Assembly: GCF_029873635.1 (NCBI RefSeq)
Contig: NC_080417.1
Span: forward strand, 32,848,214-32,912,213
Direction: 5' to 3'
Length of the DNA: 64,000 bases
Origin: Malania oleifera
Lineage: Eukaryota; Streptophyta; Magnoliopsida; Santalales; Ximeniaceae
Part shown: piece by piece, positions 23,536-33,706 of the stretch
Layout: each line of letters begins with the position of its first letter
Numbering within the stretch: the first letter of the stretch is position 1
Translations under genes and position numbers: made by a program
Notes under the pieces: model-generated
What the model saw: only the letters and a program-made list of their open reading frames with translations
Databases searched by the model: none
What the model was told of the DNA's origin: nothing

Positions 23536-23935
23536 TCTCCCTGTCCCTGCTCCCTCTTCTCTTCTCTCTCCTTCCTTCTCTTAGCCACACACTCCTCCGG
23601 AGCCTCTCTTTTCTTTTCAATTTCTAACTCTCCTCTCTTCTCTTGACTCTCCCTCTTTTTCTCTTCTTTTTTCCCTTCCCCTTTCTCCTTACTTCTCTAC
23701 TTCCTTGCTGTTGCCTTGCCGCCGCCCAAGCTGCCACTACTCCTTACCTACTGTGTTGCTAGCCAAGAAATTCCAACCCTCTTCCATTGCTGCTACTGCC
23801 AAACCAAGCCGAGAACCTCCTACTGCTGCTTCATGGAGGAAGACCCAAGCCACCCCCCTGCTGTGCTGGAGGAGGCCATCTTGCTGCCCCTCCCCTGATG
23901 CTCTCTCTAAGCTAGCAAGTCAAAAAATAGAGACT
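22603..23935 (+). repeat. 3' LTR of element F, truncated and internally duplicated
   Basis: Matches the 5' LTR from its start through the CT-rich leader. A roughly 400-bp leader segment is present twice in tandem: about 23128-23547 and 23548-23935, each with CACACTCCTCCGGAGCC, a (CT)-rich block and GCCTTGCCGCC. The LTR then stops without its 3' third. Low-complexity open stretches here are not genes. Confidence 0.8.
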
Positions 23936-24377
23936 TCGTCATAATAAAAGAGAAATGAGTTCCATGAACTCTGATTTGACATTAATGCTCAAAATGACGA
24001 TATAACTCACAAGGTGTCATAGTTGCCATGGGTGTTCTCTCAGTGCTCACAAGGAACCCTAACTGCAATGAATCACGTGAATGTGTTTATTCAATCTCAT
24101 GAGATACCATGTAGATACAAGAGTTTATATAACCAAATTAACACGAGTGTACTACCAACCAATTCTTCATCAAGTTACAAAGTCATATAAAGAGAAACCA
24201 CACATAAATGACTCGAGTGTGTAATTCTTAGGTTATATGCAAGTATGTAAAGGGTATAAGTCAATGTTAATCATAACATAATCGTCTATCCTCAATACTC
24301 TTTCTTTCTTTCTTTCTTTTTGTTTTTTTTTATTAAGAAGAAAACTCAACAAGTGTACATGCACGGTGTCATATGCT
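23936..24377 (-). repeat. Inverted copy of element F's own 3' region
   Basis: The reverse complement of about 21125-21590, with roughly 85 percent identity by eye, including the AAAGAAAGAAAG block (24300-24318 inverted). It ends at the TTCAC target duplication although it lacks an LTR terminus. Confidence 0.85.
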
Positions 24378-24394
24378 TTCACCAAGGTGGAGAT

Positions 24395-24911
24395 TGTTGT
24401 AATATGTGACTCATATCGAGTGGAACACATGTATAGAGAAAGCAGATTGAAGAAAATAAGGAAGCTGGTCTAAAGCAAAACCATCGATGATTTGCATGGT
24501 ACGTCAATGATTACATAGACAGTTTTAGGCAGAAGCTAATTAGGAAGAAAATCGTCAATGATTTGATGAAACCGTCGACGGTTTTGTTCAGTACCATTTT
24601 TGAAATTTAAATTGGGAAGATCAATAGGTTGGGAATACGGAGGTAAATCCTCTGCAGATTGATACAAGGGTATTTGAAGGATTCTCTAATACCTTTGTAC
24701 GTCTAGGGGTTAGTATAAATACAATTTTGTAACCTTGGTTTTGATTGATAGTGAATTTCAGTCACTGCTTGCTTCCGTGGACGTATGCAATCTGCCGAAC
24801 CACATTAAATCCTTGTGTTGTGTTTATTACCCTTCATTATCTGTGTGCGTTTCTGTATTATTCATCGTGATTGTTACACTGCACGATCGTTCCGTGTTTC
24901 ATTGCTTAACA
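24395..24911 (+). repeat. Complete 3' LTR of copia B
   Basis: Begins TGTTGTAATATG after the polypurine tract AAGGTGGAGAT and ends TTGCTTAACA, giving TGTT...AACA termini and 517 bp. It contains the CCGTCGACGG palindrome cluster (24480-24590) and a TATA box (TATAAATAC near 24714). The 3' end is inferred from the inverted termini, since the partner LTR is absent. Confidence 0.75.
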
Positions 24912-25666
24912 ATAACAAATATGAAGCTCAATTAATAATTTGGGACCATTGATAGTAAGTGACTTTTTTTTTTAACTGCATCATCTGGATTGCATGTTAA
25001 AAAAACCATTTCAATCCGACCTACTGTGCGGGCTATTGTGGTCCAAATGTCCTTTATCTTTCGAGACCGTTGAGCCCTTACCCAAATATTTTTAAATTTC
25101 CCTTTTGATTCCATACTCTCTCTTTCTTCTTTTTCTTTTTATTTTTATTTTTTTTGTAGATTTTCCCTTTCGAGTAGCTACTTAAATTATTTACCCTACA
25201 TTTGGTTCGCGGTATATCTATTTTTTATGAATAAATTAATTATAATAAATTAGATACAATTAATTATACAAAAAGTAAAATATAAATTTTTTTACAAATG
25301 CATAACAATTCTATTCTCAATTTTCATTAAGAAAATGTCTATAATTCTTTTCTTATTATATGTATAAAATAATAAAAAACATATAAGTACTCACTTCATG
25401 TTTTGAAAATCCATTATGATTGAATTAAGAATGTGTGGTCTGAAATTGCAGTTATCACTTAATTGCAATTGTAACTTTGTAGAGGTTATCACTATCACTT
25501 TTAAAAAAATAAAATTTTACGAGGACAATGATACAAAATTTCATGTACTTTGAAACTAAAAATTTGAAATCGAATGTATGCAATCAAATTTTATATGAAA
25601 CTCCACATATTTTGTCTGAATTTTCCAATTTTAAATCGTTTCTTTTTTCAAATCGTTTCTGCAGTT

Positions 25667-25832
25667 CTCGTGTCCAAGAAGTTCAGCAGCTACAATAGCT
25701 GCTATACATCTTCTTCGGAGCACTACCGGATGCCATTGATAGATCGGAGTCTGACACAGATGCCGCCCAGCGCTCACAGCACAGGGAAGCCGCAACGGCA
25801 GTACCACTCCGGAGGCACCCACTCCCTCCGGG
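25667..25832 (+). other. Possible isolated host exon
   Basis: A GC-rich stretch in AT-rich surroundings, preceded by a pyrimidine tract and TTTCTGCAG (acceptor-like) and followed by CCGG|GTATAA (donor-like). One plus-strand frame is open across it (about 55 residues, rich in Ser, Tyr and His), but I do not recognise the product. The minus strand is also open (25631-25855). It could be a gene fragment captured by a transposon or chance. Confidence 0.25.
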
Positions 25833-26307
25833 TATAATACAAACCCTAACCTCAAACCAGGTCTTTTTTATAACAAATAATTATCAACGCTGCATGCCGC
25901 TTACAACCCCCACATTGTACAAGCGATTGGTTTCTAAAAAATTTTGTTTCCTGAATTCAAAAAACACAAAATTTGCTATACATGCAGAAATATTCCCATA
26001 ATCAAACCATAAAATAGAATCAAGATCTAGTGGTAACTTGTCTTGAATGATGCCTAAGACTCTTCACAATATGGGGCTCTAGGCGAATAATTTAATTAGG
26101 GACCCATAACATTTTGTTTAATTTTTATTTTTATTTAAAATTAATTTTTCTAGGTAAATTAAATAATTTTAGCTGCACTGCATGTACACTCCACCCACCT
26201 AACACGTGAATTTCACAAAATAATGTTAACATTATTATATTAAAAAAATTTGAGAGTCCCAAAATTTTTGAGATCCTTAGCAAGCACCTCAGTGGTGTTA
26301 ATGAAGA

Positions 26308-26321
26308 ACCGGCCCTGTGCC
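26308..26321 (-). mobile_element. Possible hAT-type terminal repeat
   Basis: On the minus strand this reads CAGGGCCGGTTCTT, like the CAGGGCCGG termini of plant hAT elements. About 250 bp to the left lies GGGGCTCTAGGCGAATAATTTAATTAGGG, a block that I associate with such elements. No partner terminus or 8-bp duplication was identified. Confidence 0.3.
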
Positions 26322-26439
26322 CAAGGCCGCGCGGGTGGGTCCAAAACCCCAGGATGAATGACTCTCGGATCCCTTTCGCTGCACAATGCATTTATTGAGA
26401 AAATAATAATAATAATAATAAATAATAAATAAAATAAAT

Positions 26440-26840
26440 GAAAATCTCTCCTTCTCATTGGGCTCATGCCTATTAAAAGCATTTGGGACTCTTCGGAAGA
26501 CTGCAATTTCAGGTCGGAACAGTAAACCTAACTCAATGTACTCCTCCATTTCCCAGAAATGCTTTTAGGATTAGGAGAGAAAGTGACTCTAAGTTTGATC
26601 TTAAGCCAGAATTTTGGCAGGCTAAGATCAAGGAGGAAGCCATTGGCCTTACTGATTCAGTTCCATCTGGATAATCTAGCTTGCTAGATTCTGAATGTAG
26701 TATGATTTCCAAATTCTGATAATTGATCCCAAATCATTGACATTGATTTTGTTCTTCATTGAGTGTTATATGCTGAACTTTATTCTGCTTTGCTTTCCAT
26801 AATCGAAAATACTAAGCATGACTGAGAATTTTGAATAGAC
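26440..26840. repeat. Diverged duplicate of host DNA upstream of the MYB gene
   Basis: 26450-26590 aligns with 43990-44115 (shared words include CATTTGGGACTCTTC/CATCTGGGACTCTTC, AACTCAAT and CATTTCCCAGA). 26735-26830 aligns with 56825-56935 (TTTGTTCTTCATTG...). In the second locus these two blocks are separated by the inverted-repeat element and element G. No MYB-like coding sequence was found beside the 26-kb copy. Confidence 0.65.
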
Positions 26841-27188
26841 AAGTTATAAAGTGGCTTCATAAGGACTAATGTCGGAGCGCATGCTCCTTGACATTTTTTT
26901 ATCAAGTATATTTATTTTGGAGTACTTAATTTCTGACGAGTGATGACAAAAATGAATAGCAGTTGAAGGTATTTAAATTTGATTAGAAGAGTAATTATGT
27001 TAATTATTAGGATGTTTTGGGTAATTATGGATGGTTATAATGGTGTTCTGGAATAACTATATAACACCATTATAACTTGGCAAAGATTAGATGTATAAAT
27101 TTGACATTGTGAAAAATGACACCAAAGGGAAATCCCCTTTATAGCATTAAAGATTAGAGATGCTAAATCTTTTTTTGGCCAGCTTTGA

Positions 27189-27417
27189 TGTTAAACAGAT
27201 TAGCTGCCAGCTGTGATTTAGTTAGATTTACAACATATTAATGTAACTTAATTCAGTTTGTTATTCTTTTAGTTTGTTAGTTTTTTTTTCAGATTCAGAT
27301 ATATATTTTCAGTTGCTATAATATTTTAGATTAGAAATGAGATTCAGAATTTTTTCTCTCGCTCAACAGTTTCTTCACATTCAGAATCTCTCTTCCTCGT
27401 TCAGATATTTCTTCACA
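27189..27417 (+). repeat. 5' LTR of element E
   Basis: 229 bp, TGTTAAACAG...CTTCACA, nearly identical to 31850-32077. Confidence 0.97.
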
Positions 27418-27429
27418 TGGTATCAGAGC
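27418..27429 (+). other. Primer binding site of element E
   Basis: TGGTATCAGAGC directly abuts the LTR; it is the standard plant copia site complementary to initiator tRNA-Met. Confidence 0.95.
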
Positions 27430-27450
27430 TTTTAGAGAAATTCTTTTCTC

Positions 27451-28510
27451 ATGGCTTCCTCTGCAACTCCTTCAGATACCTCTTGTTCTCCTGTCAACTC
27501 CAATGTTGATCCAAGCTCAAATCCTTATTACTTCCAAAGCAGTGATGGTCCAAACCTGCATTTGGTAAATAAGGTTCTTACTCGAGACAACTTTCAAACA
27601 TGGAGCATGTGTGTAACAATGGCACTGAGCGCCAAAAACAAGCTAGGATTCATTGACGGAACTCTGGAAGTTCCTCTCTCTTCTGATGTGAATTATGCCA
27701 CCTGGAAACGAGGTAACGACATTGTGAAATCATGGATTCTCAATTCACTGTCTGACGATGTCTATTCCAGTGTGATGTTCATCAAATCAGCAAGGGATAT
27801 ATGGATTGAACTTGAAGATCGATTCTCCTTGACTAATGGACCTAGGATCTTCCAGCTACAGCAATCCATTTCTAATTTGACACAAGGTCAGATGAATATT
27901 GTTGATTACTTCACACAATTAAAGTCTTTATGGGATGAACTGATGAGTTGCAGGCCAATTCCTGAAACATCTCCTGCTTCTTTGAAAATCTTGGTTGATT
28001 ATTAGAATCAAGATTATGTAATGAAATTCTTGATGGGCCTGAATGAGTCATATGGTCATCTTAAAAGCCAAATCCTTCTAAGCAATCTTTTACCTCCTAT
28101 AAACAAGGTGTTTGCATTGCTCGTGCAAGAAGAGAGGCAAAGGGAGATTAGTTCAGTGATTATTACTGAACCAACTGCTATGCTAGGAAGAGCTACAGGA
28201 AATCAAAGAAATAAACAGAGTTATGGCAAGAAAGACAAACCTGTGTGTTCCCACTGTGGACTTCTAGGACACATGGCTGAAAAATGTTACAAATTACATG
28301 GGTATCCTCCAGGCTATAAGTCAAGGTACAAGCCCAATGCTCCTTCAGCAAATCAAGTAATCTTGACAACCAACATTGAGCAATCTAGTGAAGTGTAGCA
28401 ACTTCCATTCACTCAAGAACAACTTAGGCAGATTATGGCAATCATGCATCCTTCACCTGAAATACAGCCACAGCCCTCAGTTGCTCAAGTTACTACCTTT
28501 CACCCACTAT
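27451..28510 (+). pseudogene. copia E gag
   Basis: The ATG at 27451 is 33 bp after the LTR. The first 184 residues contain the copia gag N-terminal pattern (NPYYFQSSDGPN...LTRDNFQTWS, then LGFIDG) and end at TAG (28003). The same frame resumes at 28021 and carries a C-x2-C-x4-H-x4-C zinc knuckle (28246-28287) followed by GYPPGYK. A second TAG at 28396 and a frameshift near 28510 follow. Both stops replace an expected CAG glutamine. Gag would package the RNA in particles; this reading frame cannot. Confidence 0.92.
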
Positions 28511-28519
28511 ACAAGATCT

Positions 28520-31500
28520 TTTTCTGAAGATCATCTCTTCTCTACAATGATAGGTATTTCTTCTTGTTCATCTGCTGTTTGCACTCAAGGCAGAAAGCAA
28601 ATTAGTCTCACATGGATTATTGACACCGAAGCCACTGATCATATGGTAAATTCTGTCCATTCTCTCACTACTATAACAACTTCCATCAACACATCTGTGA
28701 AATTGCCTACTGGTGTTCTTATTCCTATTACACACATTGGAACAATTCGTTTAACATCTAATTTGCTGCTCACTGATGTTCTTGTTGTTCCTTCTTTTGC
28801 TTATAATCTAATCTCACCTAGTAAACTTCTTAAATCCATTTCTTGTTGTATCATTTTTCATGGCAAATATTGCTTCATACAAGACCTACAGAAATGGAGG
28901 ATGATTGGATTGGGTGAAGAGAAGGCAGGTCTCTATCATCTCCTCAATAAACATTCAGCTATGTCAGTTTCCAATACAGCTTTCAATAATAATAGCTTAC
29001 TCACTGTACTTGCTTTATTCTTTGCCAATACTTCTGATTTTGATGTTTGGCATTATAGATTAGGACATCCATCCAAGCCTAGACTAGATTTGCTGCATAA
29101 ATTAGTCCCTGAAATAAAAGAATCAAATTCTGATCATTGTAATATCTGTCCTCTTGCTAAACAGCAGAGGTTGTCATTTTCAAACAGCAATAATAAGTGT
29201 TCAATTGCTTTTAACTTGTGCATTGTGATATTTGGGGACCTTTCTCTACTAAATCAATTGATGGTGCAAGGTATTTTCTAACCATTGTAGATGATCATAC
29301 CCGATGCACTTGGCTATACTTAATGCAATCTAAGGCACAAGCCAGTTCTTACTTGTAGTCTTTTGTTACTTTTGTTGAAAATCAGTTTCATACTACTGTA
29401 CAAGCCATACGTACTGATAATGGTGCAGAGTTTCACATGCCTAAATTTTTTATTTCCAAAGGCATTGTTCATAAAAAATCTTATGTCTATACACCACAGC
29501 AGAATGGTGTTGTTGAACGAAAGCATCAACACATCCTTGCTGTTGCTAGATCTCTTCGTTTTCAGTCCAATTTACCTCTTCATTTCTGGGGTGAGTGTGT
29601 TTTGACTGCGGTTTACCTCATTAACAGATTACCTACTCCAATTCTCAATAACAAATCTCCTTTTGAGATGCTGTTTCATAAAATTCCTTGTTACTCTCAT
29701 CTTAAAGTTTTTGGTTGTCTTTGTTTTGCATCTACTATTTCACATGGTAGGACCAAATTTGATCCGAGAGCAAAGTCTTGCATATTTGTTGGTTATCCTC
29801 ATTCTGTAAAGGGCTATAAATTGTTTGATCCACACACTCAAAAAATATTCATATCTCGAGATGTTGTGTTTCATGAGCATATTTTTCCTTTTCAAAAATT
29901 TTCACATAATCATTCCCCTGATATTCCTCATCCCATTTTATCAACCTCTATGTCTTTTCCATCTTCTTCCACTCCCATTGCCAGTCCAAATTCATTCACA
30001 TCTGCTCCATCTTCCCACAATCCAAATATTACATCAAATCCAATTGAAGCTTCTGTTGATTCTCCAACTGATTCCAATGTTTCTATTCCTTCTATTCCTT
30101 TGAGAAAATCTTCCAGACAAATTCGATCTCCTTCCTACCTCCAGGATTATCATTGTTCTCTGCCTTCTCTGAAAAATCATTCCAGTTCTGCCACTGTTGT
30201 TGGTCTAGGTTGTCCTTATGACATTCATCCTTACATATCCACTTCCAATCTTTCTCTTGCTCATCAAGATTTTGTGTCCTCGGTTACCAATCTCATTAAA
30301 CCTCAATTTTATAAAGAGGCAGCTCTTCATCCTGAATGGAGGAAAGCAATGGCTGCTGCAATCAAGGCTCTAGAAGACAATCACACTTGGACCTTGATTG
30401 AATTGCCTCCTGGGAAAGTTGCTATTGATAATAAATGGGTTTACAAAATTAAGTTCAACTCTGATGGCACTGTTGAAAGGCCCAAAGCTCGGCTTGTGGC
30501 CAATGGTCTCACATAGCAAGCAGGCTTAGACTACACAGAGATTTTTAATCCTGTTACTAAGTTGGTCATTGTTCGCTGCATTCTATCCATTGCTGCTATC
30601 AAAAGCTGGCATCTCTATCAGTTAGAAGTCAATAATGCTTTTCTTCATGGAGATCTTCATGAAGAAGTTTATATGCGTGTGCCTCCTGGATTTGATAGCA
30701 AGGGGGAGAATATTGTATGCAAGCTAAACAAGTCTCTTTATGGGCTCAAGCAAGCATCACGACAATGGTACTCCAAATTATCCACTTCTTTGACAAAATT
30801 TGGTTACAAACAGTCACTTGCAGACTATTCCCTCTTCACTAAGGGTAATGGTGAGTCATACACTGCTCTCCTAGTATATGTAGATGATGTGATTTTGGCA
30901 GGAAATGATTTATAGGAGTTTAAGGATTTGACACACTTTCTACATGACAAATTTAAAATTAAAGATCTAGGAGAATTGAAGTACTTCTTGGGAATAGAAG
31001 TAGAAAGGTCTAAAAGAGGTATTTCCATCTGTCAAAGGAAATATGCCTTGGACATTCTTAAAGATTCAGGTTATATAGGCTCTAAGGCAGTCAAATTCCC
31101 TATGGAGCAAAACCTGAAGTTGACTACAGAAGAAAGGGACTCACTTGAAGAACCCACTGCCTACAGAAGATTAATTGGGAGGATGTTGTATTTAACCATT
31201 ACAAGGCCAGATTTATCCTATGCGGTTCAAGCTCTAAGTCAGTTCATAGACAAGCCAAGGTACCTCACTTAACTGCAGCATATCGGGTGCTGAGATATAT
31301 TAAAGCTACTCCTGGTCAAGGGTTGTTTTTTTTCAGCTTCTTCAGACTTGCAGCTGAAGGCCTTTTGTGATTCAGATTGGGCAAGTTGCATAGAAACTAG
31401 AAGATCAGTCACAGGTTACTGTGTTTTCTTGGGAAATTCTTTAGTTTCATGGAAATCCAAGAAACAGAAGACAGTTTCTAGATCATCTGCAGAATCAGAA

Positions 31501-31842
31501 TATAGATCCATGGCTACTATCGTCTGCGAAGTAACTTGGCTGATTTCATTACTTAAGGATTTAAAGATTGAACAAACAAGGCCAACCTTGATTTTTTGTG
31601 AAAATCAAGCAGCATTACATATAGCTGCTAATCCGGTATTCCATGAGAGAACAAAACATATAGAAATAAATTGCCATATAGTTCAGGAAAAATTACAAGT
31701 TGGTGTTATCAAGACTTTGCAAGTTACTTCACAAAATCAGCTAGCGGACATCTTCACGAAACCTCTTGGGCTTCATTCCTTTGCTACATTAGTTTCCAAG
31801 ATGGGTGTAATTGATGTTCATACTCAATCCCATCCATCTTGA
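28520..31842 (+). pseudogene. copia E pol (protease, integrase, RT, RNase H)
   Basis: Protease at about 28610 reads I-I-D-T-E instead of D-T/S-G, so the catalytic glycine is lost by G to A. Integrase: the pre-integrase H-C motif is near 29050-29160, TDNGAEF near 29415, and NGVVERKHQ near 29505 keeps the catalytic Glu. A frameshift lies near 29215 and a TAG at about 29357. The long stretch 29437-30516 covers the integrase end and RT start and stops at TAG. RT continues 30562-30915 with Y-V-D-D intact at 30877-30888, then TAG, then 30928-31272. RNase H 31348-31842 includes a SAESEY motif and an ADIFTKPL end. Confidence 0.93.
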
Positions 31843-31849
31843 GGGGGAG
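31839..31849 (+). other. Polypurine tract of element E
   Basis: TTGAGGGGGAG lies immediately before the 3' LTR and just after the pol stop. Confidence 0.92.
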
Positions 31850-32077
31850 TGTTAAACAGATTAGCTGCCAGCTGTGATTCAGTTAGATTTACAGCATATT
31901 AATGTAACTTAATTCAGTTTGCTATTCTTTTAGTTTGTTAGTTTTTCTTCAAATTCAGATATATATTTTCAGTTGCTGTAATATTTTAGATTAGAAATGA
32001 GATTCAAAATTTTCTCTCTCGCTCAGCAGTTTCTTCACATTCAGAATCTCTCTTCCTCGTTCAGATATTTCTTCACA
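31850..32077 (+). repeat. 3' LTR of element E
   Basis: 228 bp, same termini as the 5' LTR. It differs by about ten sites, mostly C/T or G/A. Confidence 0.97.
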
Positions 32078-32082
32078 TTTGA

Positions 32083-32497
32083 ATCTCAACTGATCCAATG
32101 TAAACATAGATGGATTTTCTGTTGTAATCTTTTATGATGTACCTTAACTGTTTGTTGTGTTTATTAGTGTACTTTTATCTATCTATGCTATTTTTCTACC
32201 CTTATTGAGACAATAGGCATCTCACCAATTTAATTATTTGTGTCTATTAGTAACTGAGATTAAGAGGGTATCACCAGACTGGGTGAAGGAAATTAAATCA
32301 ATCCAACTACAAAAGAACCACTGTTGGATTAAAAATGCTGACATTCTATAATACAATTGACCCCTTGATTTCCTTGTCATCAATATATGTGGCAAGAGCC
32401 CCTGCAAAATTTCTTAGATCTTACTCTTGACAGGGTTTGCACAGAACAGAGTGAGCCCAAACACACACATGCACACACACTCCCAAAAACAAAAAAG

Positions 32498-32572
<75 letters not shown>

Positions 32573-32606
32573 AAAAAGGAACACACATGCACACAAACAA
32601 AACTAC
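32083..32606. other. Host DNA between elements E and D
   Basis: Non-coding. Contains a CA-rich stretch and a (GA)n tract. Before D inserted, 32611 was continuous with 40526, as shown by the TGCCA duplication. Confidence 0.7.
32502..32568. repeat. (GA)n microsatellite
   Basis: About 33 GA units next to a CA-rich stretch. The Arg/Glu and Ser/Leu open readings across it are artefacts. Confidence 0.97.
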
Positions 32607-32611
32607 TGCCA

Positions 32612-33285
32612 TGTTGGGAGAGATATCAATACAACCACAGCGGAATAATTTTTCTCCCTATATGCAAGAAAATATAGTGTATCTCTACTTTTATACGTTT
32701 TGGAAATAATAAGAGAAATAATCAATCACACCAAGCCACAAGAACACAAGCAGTTTTTTACATGGAAAACTTCCCCGGTGTGAGGAAGAAAAATCACGGG
32801 ACCTTGTCCAGTTAAAATCTCCACTATCAATCAAATAATGGGTACACAAAGTCTTCTCTAATTGTAATTAGAGGATACAAAAATCTCTTATCAAGATATC
32901 TACAATCTTGGCAAATACAAAGAGAATTGGAGAGAATATACCAAATTCATGGTTACTATTCACGGGAAAAAACCCTAACTCCCGAGCTCCAAATCCAATC
33001 TCCACCGTTTAGATTGTAGCTCCTTGAGTCATGAATCTCTGTTCCAAATTTCAGCTCGATTGGACCACAGAAGAAGCAGGATCAGAGTCTTGATGAAATA
33101 TGGGTAGCATGAGAAAAAACCACGTTTTTCTCTCTTTCTTTTGAGAAGTGACGGCTCCTCTCTTCTCCTCTTTTTTTTTTTTTTTTACAACTTCCTTTAG
33201 GTTTTCCATACTAAAAGGGCTGGGCTTTGGTCTTTTAACAAAGCCCACTTGGGCTTTCCTCCACATGGAAGGAAATAATCTAACA
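32612..33285 (-). repeat. 3' LTR of element D
   Basis: Plus-strand termini TGTTGGGAG...TCTAACA. Aligns end to end with 39849-40520. Confidence 0.95.
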
Positions 33286-33301
33286 AATCTCCCCCTTTCC
33301 G
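33286..33301 (-). other. Polypurine tract of element D
   Basis: On the minus strand this reads GGAAAGGGGGAGATTT directly before the 3' LTR start. Confidence 0.9.
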
Positions 33302-33701
33302 ACTATATGGAGGGAATCACCATCCCGGCGATCGAACAACAAACTTCAAGCTTCTCCCTTGGTAGTGTCTTTGTCAACATATTAGAACCATTATCATCAG
33401 TGTGAACCTTCTCAAGTTCCAATAACTTATCGTTCAACGCATCTCTGATCCAATGGTATTGTACATCAATGTGCTTCGATCTTGCATGGAAACTGGAATT
33501 CTTAGCAAGATGAATAGCACTTTAGCTATCAGAAAACAACACATACCTCTGCTGCTCGAAAACAAGTTCTCTCAAGAACTTCTTTGCCAATAACAACTCT
33601 TTAGTCGCTTCCGTTGCTACAATGAACTCTGCCTCTGTCGTAGAAAGAGTAATGCACTTCTGAAGTCTCGATTGCCAAGCTATAGCCCCACTTGCAAAAG
33701 T
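33302..33701 (-). pseudogene. copia D RNase H, C-terminal part
   Basis: Encodes the second half of RNase H: a SGAIAWQSRLQKC motif, then LSTTEAEF (active-site region), and a KHIDVQYH-type end near 33460. A stop falls at the D-S-Q motif (33522). The first half is at 36215-36300, on the other side of the solo LTR, so that insertion split the domain. Confidence 0.9.
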
Positions 33702-33706
33702 TATCA

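Larger units (their letters stand above)
15629..24377 (+). mobile_element. Athila-like gag-only (non-autonomous) retrotransposon F
   Basis: 5' LTR (15629-18961, interrupted), PBS, gag, degenerate post-gag sequence, long 3' untranslated region, polypurine tract and 3' LTR. The internal region is only about 3.6 kb, and no RT, RNase H or integrase motif was found in it. This matches the published idea of terminal-repeat retrotransposons carrying only gag. It sits in copia B with a perfect TTCAC duplication. The right end is abnormal: the 3' LTR stops at about 23935 and an inverted copy of the element's own 3' region runs to the TSD. Confidence 0.8.
13396..24911 (+). mobile_element. Ty1/copia element B, 5'-truncated, split by element F
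   Basis: Closely similar to element A from the middle of integrase onward. The left end (13396) is cut within the integrase core. The element runs to 15628, is interrupted by F (15629-24377), and resumes at 24383 with the polypurine tract and a complete 3' LTR (24395-24911). The 5 bp TTCAC are duplicated on both sides of F (15624-15628 and 24378-24382). The RT keeps Y-V-D-D at 14639-14650, but multiple stops and frameshifts are present. Confidence 0.88.
24912..27183. other. Mostly non-TE sequence between copia B and copia E
   Basis: AT-rich DNA without retroelement motifs. It holds a GC-richer island (about 25660-25840), a possible degenerate hAT end (26308-26321), a (TAA)n tract at about 26401-26432, and a block homologous to DNA upstream of the RADIALIS-like gene (26440-26840). 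No complete gene was recognised. Confidence 0.6.
27189..32077 (+). mobile_element. Complete Ty1/copia element E with short LTRs
   Basis: LTRs 27189-27417 and 31850-32077, initiator-Met-type PBS, gag, protease, integrase, RT, RNase H, polypurine tract, and a perfect TTTGA duplication on both sides (27184-27188 and 32078-32082). Total length is 4889 bp. The LTRs differ at about ten positions of 228 (my count), so it is younger than its neighbours. The single long frame is broken by five TAG stops at glutamine codons and by at least three frameshifts, so it is not autonomous now. Confidence 0.97.

Noticed and set aside
25631..25855. Minus-strand decayed RADIALIS-like gene paired with the duplicated block
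   Set aside because: The reading has no MYB/SANT residues (no spaced Trp, no [13 protein letters not shown] helix).
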